Below are positions 21,976 through 33,160 of a stretch of DNA of 64,000 nt, piece after piece (position 1 is the first letter of the stretch; every line of letters starts with the position of its first letter). The translations under genes were made by a program, and so were the position numbers. The DNA comes from Hymenopus coronatus (Eukaryota > Arthropoda > Insecta > Mantodea > Hymenopodidae): assembly GCA_030762935.1 (NCBI GenBank), contig CM060886.1, forward strand, positions 33,961,509-34,025,508, written 5' to 3'. Below the pieces are notes generated by a model. It saw only the letters and a list, made by a program, of their open reading frames with translations, ran no database searches and was not told the DNA's origin.

Positions 21976-22450
21976 TAATTGTAATTGTTTTCTCACAGAA
22001 ACCGTGTGTAGGACAGGAGTTGGATAGGTAGAGTCAGAGTGAAAACTTAAATGCCATAGCCGGGATTCGAACCACTGTTGCCGGTTGCTCTACCACTGAG
22101 CTACCAAGGCAACAATCAGTCTGACTCTACTTATCCAACTCCTGTCCTACACACGGTTTCTGTAAGAAAACAATTCAAATGATCACAATTATCCATAATA
22201 GTTGGCTATACTGTGAATCCTATTACTTAAAGTACTTACGACATTGTAAGTCGCCATTGGAGTGGCCATCTGAAAATAATTTGGGATCACCTTGTGGTTT
22301 AGCGGGAAAACATGCGAATCAGTTGAGAAATTCAATCCTATACCGGCATGTTGCCATGGTAGCTCAGTGGTAGAGTTGAGACCGGGAAATCCGTGGTTCA
22401 AATCCCGGCTATGGCATTGACTTTTTCAGTCTGACTCTACCTATCCAATA
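21974..22450. mobile_element. SINE-C inverted dimer (tRNA-like cores)
   Basis: Two tRNA-like cores in opposite orientation. The minus core at about 22050-22112 carries the reverse of GGTTCGAATCCCGGC. The plus core at 22346-22418 reads TTGCCATGGTAGCTCAGTGG, GGTTCAAATCCCGGCTATGG. A 55-60 bp arm ending in 'gaaaccgtgtgtaggacagg' lies at 21985-22038, and its inverse 'cctgtcctacacacggtttc' at 22113-22170. A 'linker' (22175-22340) joins them. Confidence 0.8.
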
Positions 22451-22504
22451 TAACATAACATAATATAATAATAATGTAAATGTTTCTGCCATGGTTTATC
22501 TCAA

Positions 22505-22616
22505 CTAAAACAAGTGTATAGAAGATTAAGCTTTCGTAAGAATACATTTCAATACCCTTAATAAATGTTAGAAGGTAGAGAAAGTCATGCGTTTCATGAA
22601 TTTAACACATCTAAAT
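22505..22616 (-). mobile_element. HL1 terminal fragment
   Basis: Contains the block 'agattaagctttcgtaagaa' and the terminus GGTAGAGAAAGTCATGC, ending AATTTAACACATCTAAATG. It resembles the isolated ends near 2.7 and 41.3 kb. Confidence 0.55.
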
Positions 22617-22663
22617 GTTAAGCAAACGATTGAAGGCATTAATAAGCACCACAATTAATTTTT

Positions 22664-23540
22664 ACTTTTTCTATACGTACTGTCTACATAGTGTATAGAG
22701 AAGGTAATTGCACTCCACCCAAAAATTCGATACCGAGATTTAACCGGAAATATATGTTTTAGGGTCCCCTTTATCTAAAAAAAAACATTTTCGGAAAAAG
22801 GTCCGTGTGTGTGTGTGTGTGTCCGTGTGCTCGTGTGTCTGTGAACACAACTCCAAAACGAAAAGTCGGTAAAATACCAAACTTGGTATTTAAGTTTAGT
22901 ATCTTCCAGGGATGCGACACGAAGATTTTTAAAAAAATCCAGCCACCCCCAACTACCCTTTACATGGAAATTTTTTAAAAAAAATTATTTTCTCAAAAAT
23001 GGCTCTAACAATTTTGAATAAAATATCGTATATTGAAGATATTTACCTGACAAATAGAGTGTATATATTAAATTTTCTGGGAATAGCCTCTGAAGAATAC
23101 TTTAATCTGGATGAATTTTACGGAATTTTGAATAACTGCTAAACCGTAAGAGATGGACAAAAAATTACTACACGAAAAATGTAGAGGGCGTTAGAACATA
23201 CAATTTATATTATATAAATTTTTTCGTGGAGTTGATCGGATTTGAGTCATTCCTTGTTTTTAGTTTCTGCTTTGAAAAACTTATTCTTTTCTCATACAGG
23301 AATTTGTCAACTGATGTCCATACAAATAAAGGAAGATCAGTGACATAACAACCAGATTTTGACTATCACTTTAACCTATGGTACTCCCTTTTTTCGCTTC
23401 TACGTACAAGGAGGCAAGTAATAAGACTATTTCTGCTAATTTTTTTCTGTTTAGCTTGAAGTAAATAGAAGCATAGGCCTTTTAAGAATAATATGTTGCC
23501 CCGAGATGTAGAGAAAGTCATGTGAAAGGTACACATCAGA
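22664..23540 (-). mobile_element. HL1 repeat, near full length
   Basis: From ACTTTTTCTATACGTACTGTC to GGTACACATCAGA. First of two head-to-tail copies, separated from the next by TTTTT (23541-23545). A GT tract lies at 22804-22822. Confidence 0.9.
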
Positions 23541-23545
23541 TTTTT

Positions 23546-24432
23546 ACTTTCTGTAGCACCATATGTACAATGTACATAGAGATAGAGAAAGTATTGTAAT
23601 GCACCCAAAAATTCGATACCGAGATTTCACCGGAAATATATGTTTTGGGGTCCCCTGAGTCCGAAAAAAAGCATTTTTACATAAAGGTCCGTGTCTGTGT
23701 CTGTCTGTGTGTGTCTGTGGACAGCATAGCCCCAAAACAAAAAGACCGTTAAATACCAAACTTGGTATATAGGTTTAGTATCTTCCAAGGATACGACACG
23801 AAAATTTTCAAAAGAATCCCCCCACCACAAATTACCCTTTACGTGGAAAACATTTCGACAATTCTGATTTTCTTAAAAACGGCTCTAACGCTTTTAATTA
23901 AAATTCCGTATATTAAAGCTATTTATGTCCGAAATAAAATGTATATATCTCGAATTTTTGGGGAATAGACACTTAAGACCTCTTTATTCTGGATGAATTT
24001 TGCTTAACTGCTAAACCGTAAGAGATAGAAAAAAACTCACTTTACAAAAAATGTAAATCACGACAAAACACACATTTTTGTCCTTTACGTTTTTGTTGTG
24101 GAGGTAACCGTTTCTGAGATACTCCTTGTTATTGGTTTCATTTGTGAAGTACTTAAACTTTTCTCACACAGGAATTGTCTGTTTTTCTTTTGTTCTACTC
24201 CTGGCCAAGCAAAGAAGTGATTTGCAATGACAATCACATAACGATAGCTTTTAAAACATATGACAATCACTTTAGCATAGTACATTCCCTTATTTCCTTC
24301 TGCTTATAAGGAACTAAGAAATAACATTCTGCTAACATTTATCTGAATTAACATTGTGCATAAAGAAGAATAGTCTTTTGTATGAGTTTTGTAGAGCAGC
24401 TAGAGAAAGTCATGGGAGTGTAACACATCAGA
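23546..24432 (-). mobile_element. HL1 repeat, GTGTAACAC subgroup
   Basis: From ACTTTCTGTAGCACCATATG, with a variant palindrome (ATGTACAATGTACAT), to GAGTGTAACACATCAGA. The second copy of the tandem pair belongs to a different subgroup from the first, so the pair did not arise by simple duplication of one copy. Confidence 0.9.
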
Positions 24433-24826
24433 TTTTTTATTTTTTATTTTTGTTTTACGGTTTATGCGGTTGGGCACGTGGATGATACTGTACGGCGTGT
24501 GACGTTGTAGTTTCACGTCCTGAGAAAGATTTCCTTCCTTGCACTAGACAGGCTTGAATCTCTCCGTGATAGTGTAAAGTCAAGGGAAATCTCAAACTAT
24601 TGGTGAGAATAGGAGGAACATTGAGGGGTGAGTGACGTCGAGATGCTGCATCTAGAAATATCCCGCCTGCGTTGTTCTTGCTGCCACTAGATCTGCTCGG
24701 AATGTTGAAACCATGCTTCGTCTGCACCCTATACTTACACCTATCATACATTAAAATGTTTGTATTATTAGTAAATGCATGCCGGAATAGATTCTCAAAT
24801 TATAAGATTATATATATAAATAATTA
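24433..24826 (-). other. unclassified GC-rich block
   Basis: Between a T-rich stretch and 24750 the GC and CpG content rises. On the minus strand there is an open frame of 98 codons (24455-24751) with no recognised domain. No terminal repeats were seen. A pseudogene exon, an unknown repeat or a chance open frame are all possible. Confidence 0.3.
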
Positions 24827-25437
24827 ACGATACCAAAATATTTTCACAGAATATATAGATTACTTAAATAAGTAATTTGAGATAGGAGACTTACAGCCTG
24901 TTTATTGAAATTTCGAAGTAACGGCTATAAGTTTCTGAAGTGCCAGTACGCCACGTATCGCGGCACTTCGTCTGGAATGAAAAAAAAAAATAATAATAAA
25001 AAACACGTACTCTATGACAGGAATTGAACTCGTGACCTTTGGGATAGTAGCTTCCCGCATTACGCGTTAAGCCACTAGAAAAAAAAGGTCTCCAGAGTAG
25101 ACTAGATAACTTAAGAACGTAGCTAATGAATGATCAGTGTCGCACTTTGAAGTGATTAGTTCCAGATTTTACAAATTTTTGCGACATTAAATCTTGAGAA
25201 CGCCAGCAAAGAGCTGCTAAAAATCGATACTTCTATACTCGGGCACAGTTTTAAAGACATTCTAAGCCATTTTGTAAACCTGCTTTGCTTTAACACCGAC
25301 TAATCAGCACCTGATACCCACACGTTTAACGCTATGTAGCTGCTTTATGTTTATCCGGAGACCATGCATCGCGATCTCAAATTACTTATATCAGTCACGT
25401 GCACAATCTCGCAAATTATTTCGGTGTAGTTCATTAA
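24827..25437 (+). mobile_element. TE-TTAA element, copy 1
   Basis: A ~610-bp sequence is repeated in opposite orientation at 34.9-35.8 kb. Its ends are inverted over roughly 65 bp: left 'ataccaaaatattttcacag...aagtaatttgagat', right the inverse of 'actacaccgaaataatttgc...taagtaatttgagat'. TTAA abuts both ends. No transposase is encoded, so it is non-autonomous. A tRNA-like box B (GAATTGAACTCGTGACC inverse) at about 25020 suggests an older SINE inside. Confidence 0.75.
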
Positions 25438-25886
25438 CATCCTGTATGTATAATGTAATAATTGTAGGCCCATTTTTTGGATCTTGGGGAACAGTTACAA
25501 ATATTTTTGTGAAATCGAGGGCAAAGTATAAAATTAACAGAAGAAGAACAAGCAATCACAGAAAACATCTTATAACATTCCGTAGTCATTTTTCCAAGTC
25601 ATTTCTATAGTTTAAACAGAACGTAAAATGTATAATGATTTATAAATCGCTTTATTTTTGTATTTTTCCGCTTTTTTTGTTATAACTTTTATTGTTGTTG
25701 CACATCTTTTATAATCTTTGTTACAATTTGTTCTGATAGCTTAATTTTATATATCTATTGTAACGTATGGTAAAATATTTTTTGTAATACTCGCTTATAA
25801 CATTTTATGTAAAAATCCTTAAATATATATTTTATTCTGTGTCACTAGGCAAACTCATTTATGAGTCAGACTAATAAATGAAAAAA
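25438..25886. other. unclassified AT-rich DNA
   Basis: Very AT-rich (25620-25830); no repeat or coding signal recognised. Confidence 0.5.
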
Positions 25887-26580
25887 TCTATGTGTTCCAT
25901 TCTCATGACTTTTTCTACATCTCTGCAATAAATTATTGTTAAAAAGGTTATGCTTCTATTTACTTCGTTTTAATCGAGTAAAAATTAAGTGAAATAGTAT
26001 TATTACTTGCTTCCTTGTAAGTAAAAGCGAAATAAGGGTTAAAGTGATAGTCACAAGCCGGTTGCCATGTGATTGAGGTTCCTTAATTTGTATGGACAGG
26101 AGTTGACAAATTCCTCTATGAGAAAAGCATAAATTTTTCAAAGCTGAAACCAAAAACAAGGAATATCTCTAAAACGATCAACTCCTCGAAAAAAATGTAA
26201 ATGACATAAATTGTGTGTTTTATCGTGCTATATATTTTTTGTGCAGTAAGTTTTGTCTATGTCTTACGGTTTACAGTTATGCAACATTTAATAAAAAATA
26301 ATCCAGAATAAAGAGGTCTTTTGAGGCTATTCCCAGAAAATTCAGGTTATACCTTTTATTTGGCATGTAAATATCTTAAATATAAGAGATTTTAATCAAA
26401 ATCGTTACAGCCATTTTTGAGAAAATCAAAATTTCTAATTTTTTTTTCCATGTTAAGTTTAGTTGTTGGTGGGGGGAGGGATCTTTCTTGAAAAGGTGTC
26501 GGATCCTTGGAAGATAGCAACCTTAAATACCAAGTTTGGTTCTTAACGGTCTTTTCGTTTTTGAGCGATGGTGTCCACAG

Positions 26581-26614
<34 letters not shown>

Positions 26615-27058
26615 AGATAGACAGATACACGGACATTTTTCTAAAAATGCTTTTATTGGGTTCAGGAGTTCCCAAAATATGCATTTCTGGTGAATTTTTG
26701 GGTGCTTACAATACCTTCTCAAGCGGGAGACCTGGGTTCGATCCCCAGTACCGGCGTGGGGATTTTTCCCCCACTGGGAGACCTGGACTGGGGTGCACTC
26801 AGCCTCGTAAGGTCCCTGGGGGGGCCAATTGAGGAGCTACTTGATGCAGAAGTAGCGGCTCCAGGTCATGAAGACCTCATTAACCGGTCGGGAGGGGCTC
26901 TCACCCTCCAATACTGCACCCCATCCATGACGTCTGTAGTGGACCGAGATGGGGGACGCAGCGGCCGGGCGGTAGGCCAAGGTTCCCCGTGAGCTGTCGT
27001 GCCATGGAGTTACAATACCTTCTCTATACACTATGTACATAGTAGGTGTAGAGAAAGT
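25887..27058 (+). mobile_element. HL1 repeat with SINE-D insertion
   Basis: Starts TCTATGTGTTCC and ends GTGTAGAGAAAGT with intact ACTATGTACATAGT. A CA tract lies at 26580-26608. SINE-D interrupts it just before the terminal palindrome. Confidence 0.9.
26721..27009 (+). mobile_element. SINE-D, 5'-truncated
   Basis: Starts at AAGCGGGAGACCTGGGTTCG, that is after box A, and continues through box B and the GC-rich body to 'gtcgtgccatggag'. A perfect 15-bp target duplication TTACAATACCTTCTC flanks it (26706-26720 and 27010-27024), both copies being HL1 sequence. Confidence 0.95.
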
Positions 27059-27865
27059 AAAAAAAAACTAACTAAAAGCTCAAATGACATCCGTTTTGAG
27101 TGGTGCATTAGAGTTCTGAGACACAAACGAATCGATAATACACATAATGGCTTATAAAAGAGTGAACAGCAATATTTACACTCTAGATATTGTATGTGGG
27201 AGTGAGGCTGCTATGGGTAGAAGTAGACCAAGGACTTCATTCACGGAACGATGCTATATTACTGGTTAATTATCAACAATGTCTGGGGCCTAATATGCCG
27301 TATAATTATCAATATAAGCATGACTAAATTGATTAATACTCTATTAACAATTTAATGATAATACGTGAAGGTGTCTACAACACACCAGTCTTTTTCCATT
27401 GTAAACCTGAAGAATTTAATATTAACCATACAGAGACATTTATTACATTTTCAGTTATTTATTTGATATTTACTTTTATCGGATTAAAAAGACTTTCTCC
27501 AGAAAATGCGTGAATCATGCAACAAAATTAAGGCTTTAGATGCGTGTCTATCAACATACATAAGGAATAGTATAATGTTGGATTATTTACATTGCAACAC
27601 GATAATATTCACTGCAATATAAAACCTTATGTGTTACGTACAACAGCTGTTATACATATGTACGTCGCAGTTGAACATTCTACGTTTTTAAAACGCTGTG
27701 CACAAATAACTAGCATATTAAAGCAGATATTTTAATCTGGCGTAATGTAGTTCCTCATTAAACCAGGTTGTTGAAAACACTCTCAGGTATTAACAAGTAT
27801 GATGAACAATCTTTATTTGCACTGGATAGAAATTCACTGGTGTTTGGGCGGGTTTTCTTCAAGTT
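27059..27865. other. unclassified DNA
   Basis: About 800 bp without HL1, SINE, terminal repeats or convincing frames. This is one of the longer single-copy stretches of the window. Confidence 0.5.
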
Positions 27866-28060
27866 CTTCAGTTTCCACCGCCATTCGTCTCACCAATTAC
27901 TCCGTAATCATCTTTCCTGCCATCCATTTCACCTTCATTACATATCATCTCTTTCTCAGTTTCATTCCTGGCATAAGGCTGATCACCCATCATAGCCTCT
28001 CTCTGATCAAAAGGTTCTGCTGTCAACAGTCGGCTGATCCCAGGCACTGGCTTTGTAATT
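27866..28060 (+). repeat. R2 unclassified dispersed repeat
   Basis: Shares a collinear block with 61.57-61.73 kb: CCGCCATTC, then 'catatcatctctttctcag', 'ggcataaggctgatca', 'ctctgatcaaaaggttctgc', 'gctgatcccaggcactggct'. Pyrimidine-rich on the + strand. It may be a piece of a retroelement; no domain is visible. Confidence 0.55.
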
Positions 28061-28205
28061 CCATCCATCCATCCGTCCGTCCGTCCGTCCGTCCGTCCGT
28101 CCGTCCGCCCGCCCGCCCGTCCGTCCATCCATCCATCCATCCGTCCGTCCGTCCGTCCGTCCGTCCATCCATACATTCATCCATCCATCCATCCTTCCTT
28201 CCTTT
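28061..28205. repeat. (CCRT)n tetranucleotide array
   Basis: Alternating blocks of CCAT, CCGT and CCGC units followed by CCTT, about 35 units. It abuts R2. Confidence 0.95.
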
Positions 28206-28299
28206 TGTGTAACTAATAAATACTTTTCTATGAAGTTAAAGTATTACCTTCATAAGAAGATTGTTTTTTAATTACCTCATTTGTATATAACACCCTCAA

Positions 28300-28538
28300 A
28301 GTTCTAATATTGGGAGCTATGACTTGTGAAAGAATCTGTTGACATTAGGTTACTTCTAACGTTGATTTTAATTGTGTCTTTCTTCAAACGCGCACGCTTT
28401 CCCTCTCGCATGCATACTTTCAGACTCTATACGGAATAGGTAATGTGTCTGGTCAAAGAAAAATTCCCTCAGCCAGGAATCGAATACATACCTCCAGTTG
28501 TAAAGTCGAATCGCTGACAACTACACCACGGACGTAGT
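28300..28538 (-). mobile_element. SINE-A (tRNA-derived)
   Basis: Inverse of the SINE-A order: tail (actttcagactctatacgg..., gtctggtcaaagaaaaattcc), box B inverse (AGGAATCGAATACATACC, decayed) and head inverse (CTACACCACGGACG) ending near 28538. Confidence 0.7.
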
Positions 28539-28736
28539 CAATATTAGTTCCCTTCATTATATAGAATCTCAAAGTTTTCCTCAGACCTTATTCATTAAAG
28601 TGTGTTGTGAGACAGTGTAAATTAATGTTACTGCATAAACGTTTTACACAAAGATCCCATCAACCTTTTAGCCCAGCACATGTTTTCGTTGCTGATACCA
28701 ACTCTTAACTTGCCTGTGTGCCTGTATTATTCTAAA

Positions 28737-29051
28737 TATGTAATGTGTTCCATTCACATGACTTTCTCTATACCTCTGTAATAAATTGTTAAAAACTTTA
28801 TTCCTCTTTTTACTTCATACAAATCGAGATAAACATTAGCATACATGTTTTCTTATAAGCAGAAGGAAAATAGTGGAATACACTAGGCTAAAACGATAGT
28901 AAAATCTTTTAAAAGCTGGTTGCCATGTGGATGAAACGTTTCTTTGCATTGCTAGTAACTGAGTAGTTCCAGTATGTGAAAAGTTTTAAGTGTTTTAAAA
29001 ATGAAACTAATAACAAGAAATAACTCAAAAATGATCAACCAGACGATATAC

Positions 29052-29123
<72 letters not shown>

Positions 29124-29652
29124 ACATAAATTGTGTGTTTCAAAGAGATCTGCATATTTCTGTAGTAAGTTTTTGTCTACTTCATACGGTTTACTGCTTG
29201 TGCAAAATAAGCAAAATTCATCCAGAATAAAGAGGTCTTCAGAGGCTATTGCCTCAAAGTTCAAAATATGCATTTTATTTGCCATATAAATATATTTAAT
29301 ATATTGTTATTTTAATCAAAATCGTATGAGCCATTTTTGGGAATATCAAAAATTTCGAATTTTTTCCATGTAATGGGTAGTTTGGGGTGGGGGAATTGTT
29401 CTCAAAATCTTCGTGTCGCATCTCTGGAAAATAAAAAACTTAAAAATCAAGTATTTTACTGACTTTTCATTTTTGAGTTATCGTGTTCACAGACACATGG
29501 GCACACACACGGACCTTTTTACAGAAATGCTTTTTCTTATACAGGGAACCATAAAAGGTGTATTTTCGATGAAATCTCGGTTTCGAATTTTTGGTTGGAG
29601 TGTAATACCTTCTCTATACACTATGTATACCTACAGTATGCGTAGAGAAAGT
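28737..29652 (+). mobile_element. HL1 repeat with TA/TG expansion
   Basis: Starts near TATGTAATGTGTTCC and ends TGCGTAGAGAAAGT. It carries the usual short CACA tract near 29505 and a second, unusual microsatellite at 29050-29122 in the conserved 'aatgtatataacataaattgtg' block. Confidence 0.85.
29050..29122. repeat. (TA)n(TG)n microsatellite
   Basis: About 25 TA units followed by 10 TG units. It arose from the TGTATATAACATA block of HL1, not at the usual HL1 microsatellite site. Confidence 0.95.
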
Positions 29653-29959
29653 AAAAATGACTCCATGCAAAACAACTTAAAATTATTTAAAGGGGAGGAA
29701 ATCTGGGTGTTATAGGGGCACCTCTGTCCCCTATCCTGTGTTCTTGCATGAAGGTGTGCAATGTCATCAGAAGGAACATCTGTACAAAATTCTTGCCCCG
29801 CCGAACTCGCCGGAAATTTTCTTGAGATTGTTCCTTGATGTTATGTACATAGTGGCTCCAGTCTAGGAAAGAAGAAAATTGCATTCTTTAACATTTTTCT
29901 ATCAACTTCTTCATTCTCGCATTCCAAACATCTAAATGTTCGATTCAAATATCTTTCTG
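29653..29959. other. unclassified DNA
   Basis: No match to the dispersed repeats; no recognised coding motif. Confidence 0.4.
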
Positions 29960-31115
29960 ACTGTTATAATCAAGAAACTCACTCACAGCACTACTTCTTT
30001 CTTGTTATATTTCCTCATCATACAACCTTCTATTCATCATAATTTACTATAGATTTAGCTCGTCTTCGGAATTCCTCCCTGAAGACGTAAGGGACTGCCG
30101 GAATGTTATACTGTTCAAGCAGAAAATTAGGGCACGCAATTGTAATCAAGCCTAAGCTTTATTAATATGATAAAAACATCACTTTAGTTTTTATTGTTAC
30201 TAATATTTTATGGTAGTAATATTTTATGGTATGCAAGTAATATGCATTTCAATTGTAAATATGACAAATATGCGTTTCAACCTACATAATATGTTAAGTT
30301 TTTTTCAACCTCCGATAGGCTATAAATAAAAGACAAGTTCATAGAAAACAATTATTTTATTACTAAAAGCTTTGTAAGCTTATGGTCACTTTTCAACATA
30401 ATCACCGAAAAGATTGAGACATTTATCGTACCTGTGCACACGATTTTCAATACCCGCTTCAAAAATATTGCCGCCAATGATTTCAAATGAGCATTGACGT
30501 TGTTTTGAAGATCTTCGTACTTTACGACTTTTGCGGAGAGCCATTCAAAACAAACGAAGAGGAATGCTGACTTCAGGAATTGTGTTGATCCATGACAACG
30601 CTCGTCCATACACTGCTGGCATGACACGTTGGCTCCTTGAACAATTTCAATCATCCGCCGTACAGTCCTGAGCTGGCACCCAGAGACTTTCAGCTTTTCC
30701 CTGAACTGAAGACGTCAATACTCATTTGAAATCATTGGTGGCAACATTTTTTGAAGCGGGTATTGCACAGCTTGTGAACAAGTACGATAAATGTCTCAAT
30801 ATTTTCGGTGATTATGTTGTAAAGTAACCACAAGTACACAACACTTTTAGTAATAAAGTAATTGTTTTCTATTAACTTTTCTTTTGTTTATAGCCTATCG
30901 GAGGTTGAAAAAGAAACCGCCCTTGTAATTTTGTTTACAGTTTCTTTTCTTTTAATTTCAGTATACTTATTGTACGTTTTATATTTGTTTTATAGAGTTG
31001 TATAGCATTGTATTTTTGTTATTTATTCATTGCATCACTGCTGTATTGAATTTAATATAGTGCCTGGTAGAGTGGAAGTGAAGGCCTTAACTCCAATCGG
31101 GATCAATAAATAAAT
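29960..31115 (+). mobile_element. LINE 3' end, split by a mariner
   Basis: At 30069-30152 the + strand reads EFLPEDVRDCRNVILFKQKI, the conserved C-terminal 'SLPxxVRxCxxxxxFKxxL' end of Jockey/CR1-like reverse transcriptase ORFs. A 3' untranslated part follows. A mariner (30296-30925) interrupts it. The end is 'gtgaaggccttaactcc' and an AATAAATAAATA tail at about 31098-31115, the typical LINE 3' tail. Everything upstream is missing or unrecognised. Confidence 0.65.
30296..30925 (+). mobile_element. mariner inverted-end derivative in LINE 3' UTR
   Basis: Same family as 4065-5589 and 19747-20422. The left terminus is eroded (AAGTTTTTTTCAACC) and the right end ACCGCCCTTG is followed by TA. The left ~200 bp is the inverse of the right part. 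It contains the VLIHDNARPYTAG region and a further deletion between ELKT and the NTHLKS region (about 30715), so the third catalytic region is damaged. Confidence 0.88.
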
Positions 31116-31944
31116 ATCTAAATTGAACTCAACTGAGAATCTCTTGCTAAGCGGCTGGCATCTGCAAGCCTAGCTTGCAATATGATTCATATCAATGTAA
31201 AAGTGTCAACATCATTTAAAAAGGATATAAAACATGTGAAAATGTTTTATCATTAATATTTCTTTGGTTTTGTTAGTAAGCTCGCTGGAGTTACGCTCTA
31301 CTCTCGGCACTAATATCGCCTGAGAAGCACACTCAAGAAATCCAGCTTTTGTCGGGCTGACCTTCGTGAAATAGGAACGTATCAAGCGAATCCAATACTA
31401 GTTCTGATACAATGACTCTAATGACCAGGAAATGGAAATACGGAGACGTGTCAATTCACGTTTGCTTTATATTGGATTGAAGTTTAAACGCTTGTCAGAA
31501 ATAGTATGCAGAGGTTTTTCGTTTACAGATTTAGTTGTGTGGTTGGAATTTTATGAAATAGATCTACTCTAAAGGTTATGGTGTTTAGGCTGTATTTACT
31601 GAAATCAAACGACCAAAGCCTGCGGCAAATTGCAAATTTACTAAAAAATGCGGATATTTTGAAGCTTTGTTAAAATATGTTGCTAAATATATAACATTAT
31701 GGTCGTAAAATTTGATTATTTCGGTTGAGTAGGCCTATGTGCTTTATTATTTAACATATCCTTTACAAACCGATGCAGCACTACCTTAACAAATCTGTTA
31801 GTAAAAGGGCGAATAGAACTGTTTTACATTTAGCTTTGATTTTTCAAGTTCATAGTTATTTATATGCTTTGAGCAAAATATTCCATGCCCAGTAACTAAC
31901 ACACTTCGGTTATATCAGAACTGGAGGTAAATATATATATATTC
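31116..31944. other. unclassified DNA
   Basis: About 830 bp without recognised repeats, terminal inverted repeats or coding frames. Confidence 0.5.
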
Positions 31945-32542
31945 ACGAGGGTTGGGGCAAAAGTCATGGCATCTAGTTTTTTTCTTGTAGATATGTAAAC
32001 GGATCACAAACGTATATGTGTCGTGTGGAAGTTCTGCAGGCATAGTGTGTATGCAGAACAACAGATGACTATGTCATAACTGATAGTAGCGCAGCGAGGG
32101 TTGTGAAATCAGTCAGTTGGTGAGTGTCGTGCGAGATGGAGCGCGCTTACATTGAACTAGCCGTCTCCGAGGGAGAAATGCGATGGAATGTCACAGTAAA
32201 TTAGTGGACGTCCTTGGGAATAATGCCCTACCATACCGCACAGTGGCAAGGTTAGTAGGAACATTTCAGCAAGGACGTGTGTCAACCAGTGATGAGCAAC
32301 TTTCGGGACCACCTGTCAGAATTGGAGCACCCATCGTACTCTCCCTACATTTCGCCCTCTGACTTTGATCTCATTCGAAAAATTAAGGAACCACTACGTG
32401 GTAGGCGGTTTGCAACACGAGAGGACATTGCTAATGCTTGCGCGAACAGATGACCTGATTCACTCATGGTGCGGCAAATGCTGCGGCAGTTGGTATTCAG
32501 CGCCTCCCACATAGTTGCCATAACTATTGCCCTAATCCTCAT
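31945..32542 (+). mobile_element. mariner element, internally deleted
   Basis: Left end CACGAGGGTTGGGGCAAAAG; right end inverse CATGAGGATTAGGGCAATAG; about 28 bp of imperfect inverted repeat. ATG at 32136 opens MERAYIELAVSEGEMRWNVT (frame lost soon after); the HSKLVDVLGNNALPYRTVAR region follows in another frame. At about 32310 it jumps to the C-terminus: EHPSYSPYISPSDFDLI (third catalytic region), KIKEPLRGRRFATREDIANA and a decayed end. The central catalytic part is absent. Confidence 0.88.
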
Positions 32543-33072
32543 GTTTGTGTGTAAATTTCATGGTGTTTTAATGGATTAATCATATTTTGTAAAACTATAA
32601 GGATTTTTAGGAAGTTTAGATATTTGATAAATAACTGACATTAACGCGTGAAATAGCTTTTACTGAGAGCATATTTCATATTTCAAATACTCATGTGCGA
32701 GTATGTCATGTTACGGCGAATTGTCTTCAGTAGATATGTCGTGATATAACTATTTAGTAGAAACCATATTCTATGTTTATTTCCAAGAAATTTCTTCTCT
32801 GGAGTGGAGCAGCGGTAAGAACTTGCGCACTTGGGGAGAACGTGTATCCCACACCGACTTCAGCTGGCCAAAGAATCACCTTAGAAAAGACAGCTAGACC
32901 AGCTTAGAGAAACCAAGTCGGCATTACCGGTGGTGAGCAAGGCTTTTTGGAGTTTCAAAATTTAAAATGCTTTAATAATTTGTCAGTTACTTGGCAAAAT
33001 CTTATCTTGTCCTTATAAAAACATTCTGGCAAAGACTCCAATTTGGCATGCTTTGTAGTACGCTGTTGAATA
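32543..33072. other. unclassified AT-rich DNA
   Basis: Nothing recognised; a possible tRNA-like remnant near 32800-32850 (GGAGTGGAGCAGCGGTAAG) is too weak to call. Confidence 0.4.
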
Positions 33073-33160
33073 AGCCTCCGTGGTCGAGTGGTCAGCGAGC
33101 TGACTTTTCACCCGGACGTCCCGGGTTCATTCCCGGCTGGGCTGGTGAATTTTTCTTTAA
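33073..33160 (+). mobile_element. SINE-A head fragment
   Basis: The best-preserved tRNA-like head of SINE-A: GCCTCCGTGGTCGAGTGGTC (box A region), AGCGAGCTGACTTTT and GGGTTCATTCCCGGCTGG (box B with one change). It is cut after 'atttttctttaagattg' by SINE-E. Confidence 0.8.

Noticed and set aside
22346..22418. Functional tRNA gene
   Set aside because: Box A and box B are present but the same core recurs with SINE-C flanks at 37.2 and 42.7 kb, and the anticodon region is shortened and variable.
22664..24432. Tandem satellite DNA
   Set aside because: Adjacent copies belong to different subgroups and most copies are dispersed in both orientations, unlike a satellite array.
26690..26992. 100-codon GC-rich open frame
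   Set aside because: It lies within SINE-D, begins upstream in HL1 sequence, and has no counterpart frame in the other SINE-D copy.
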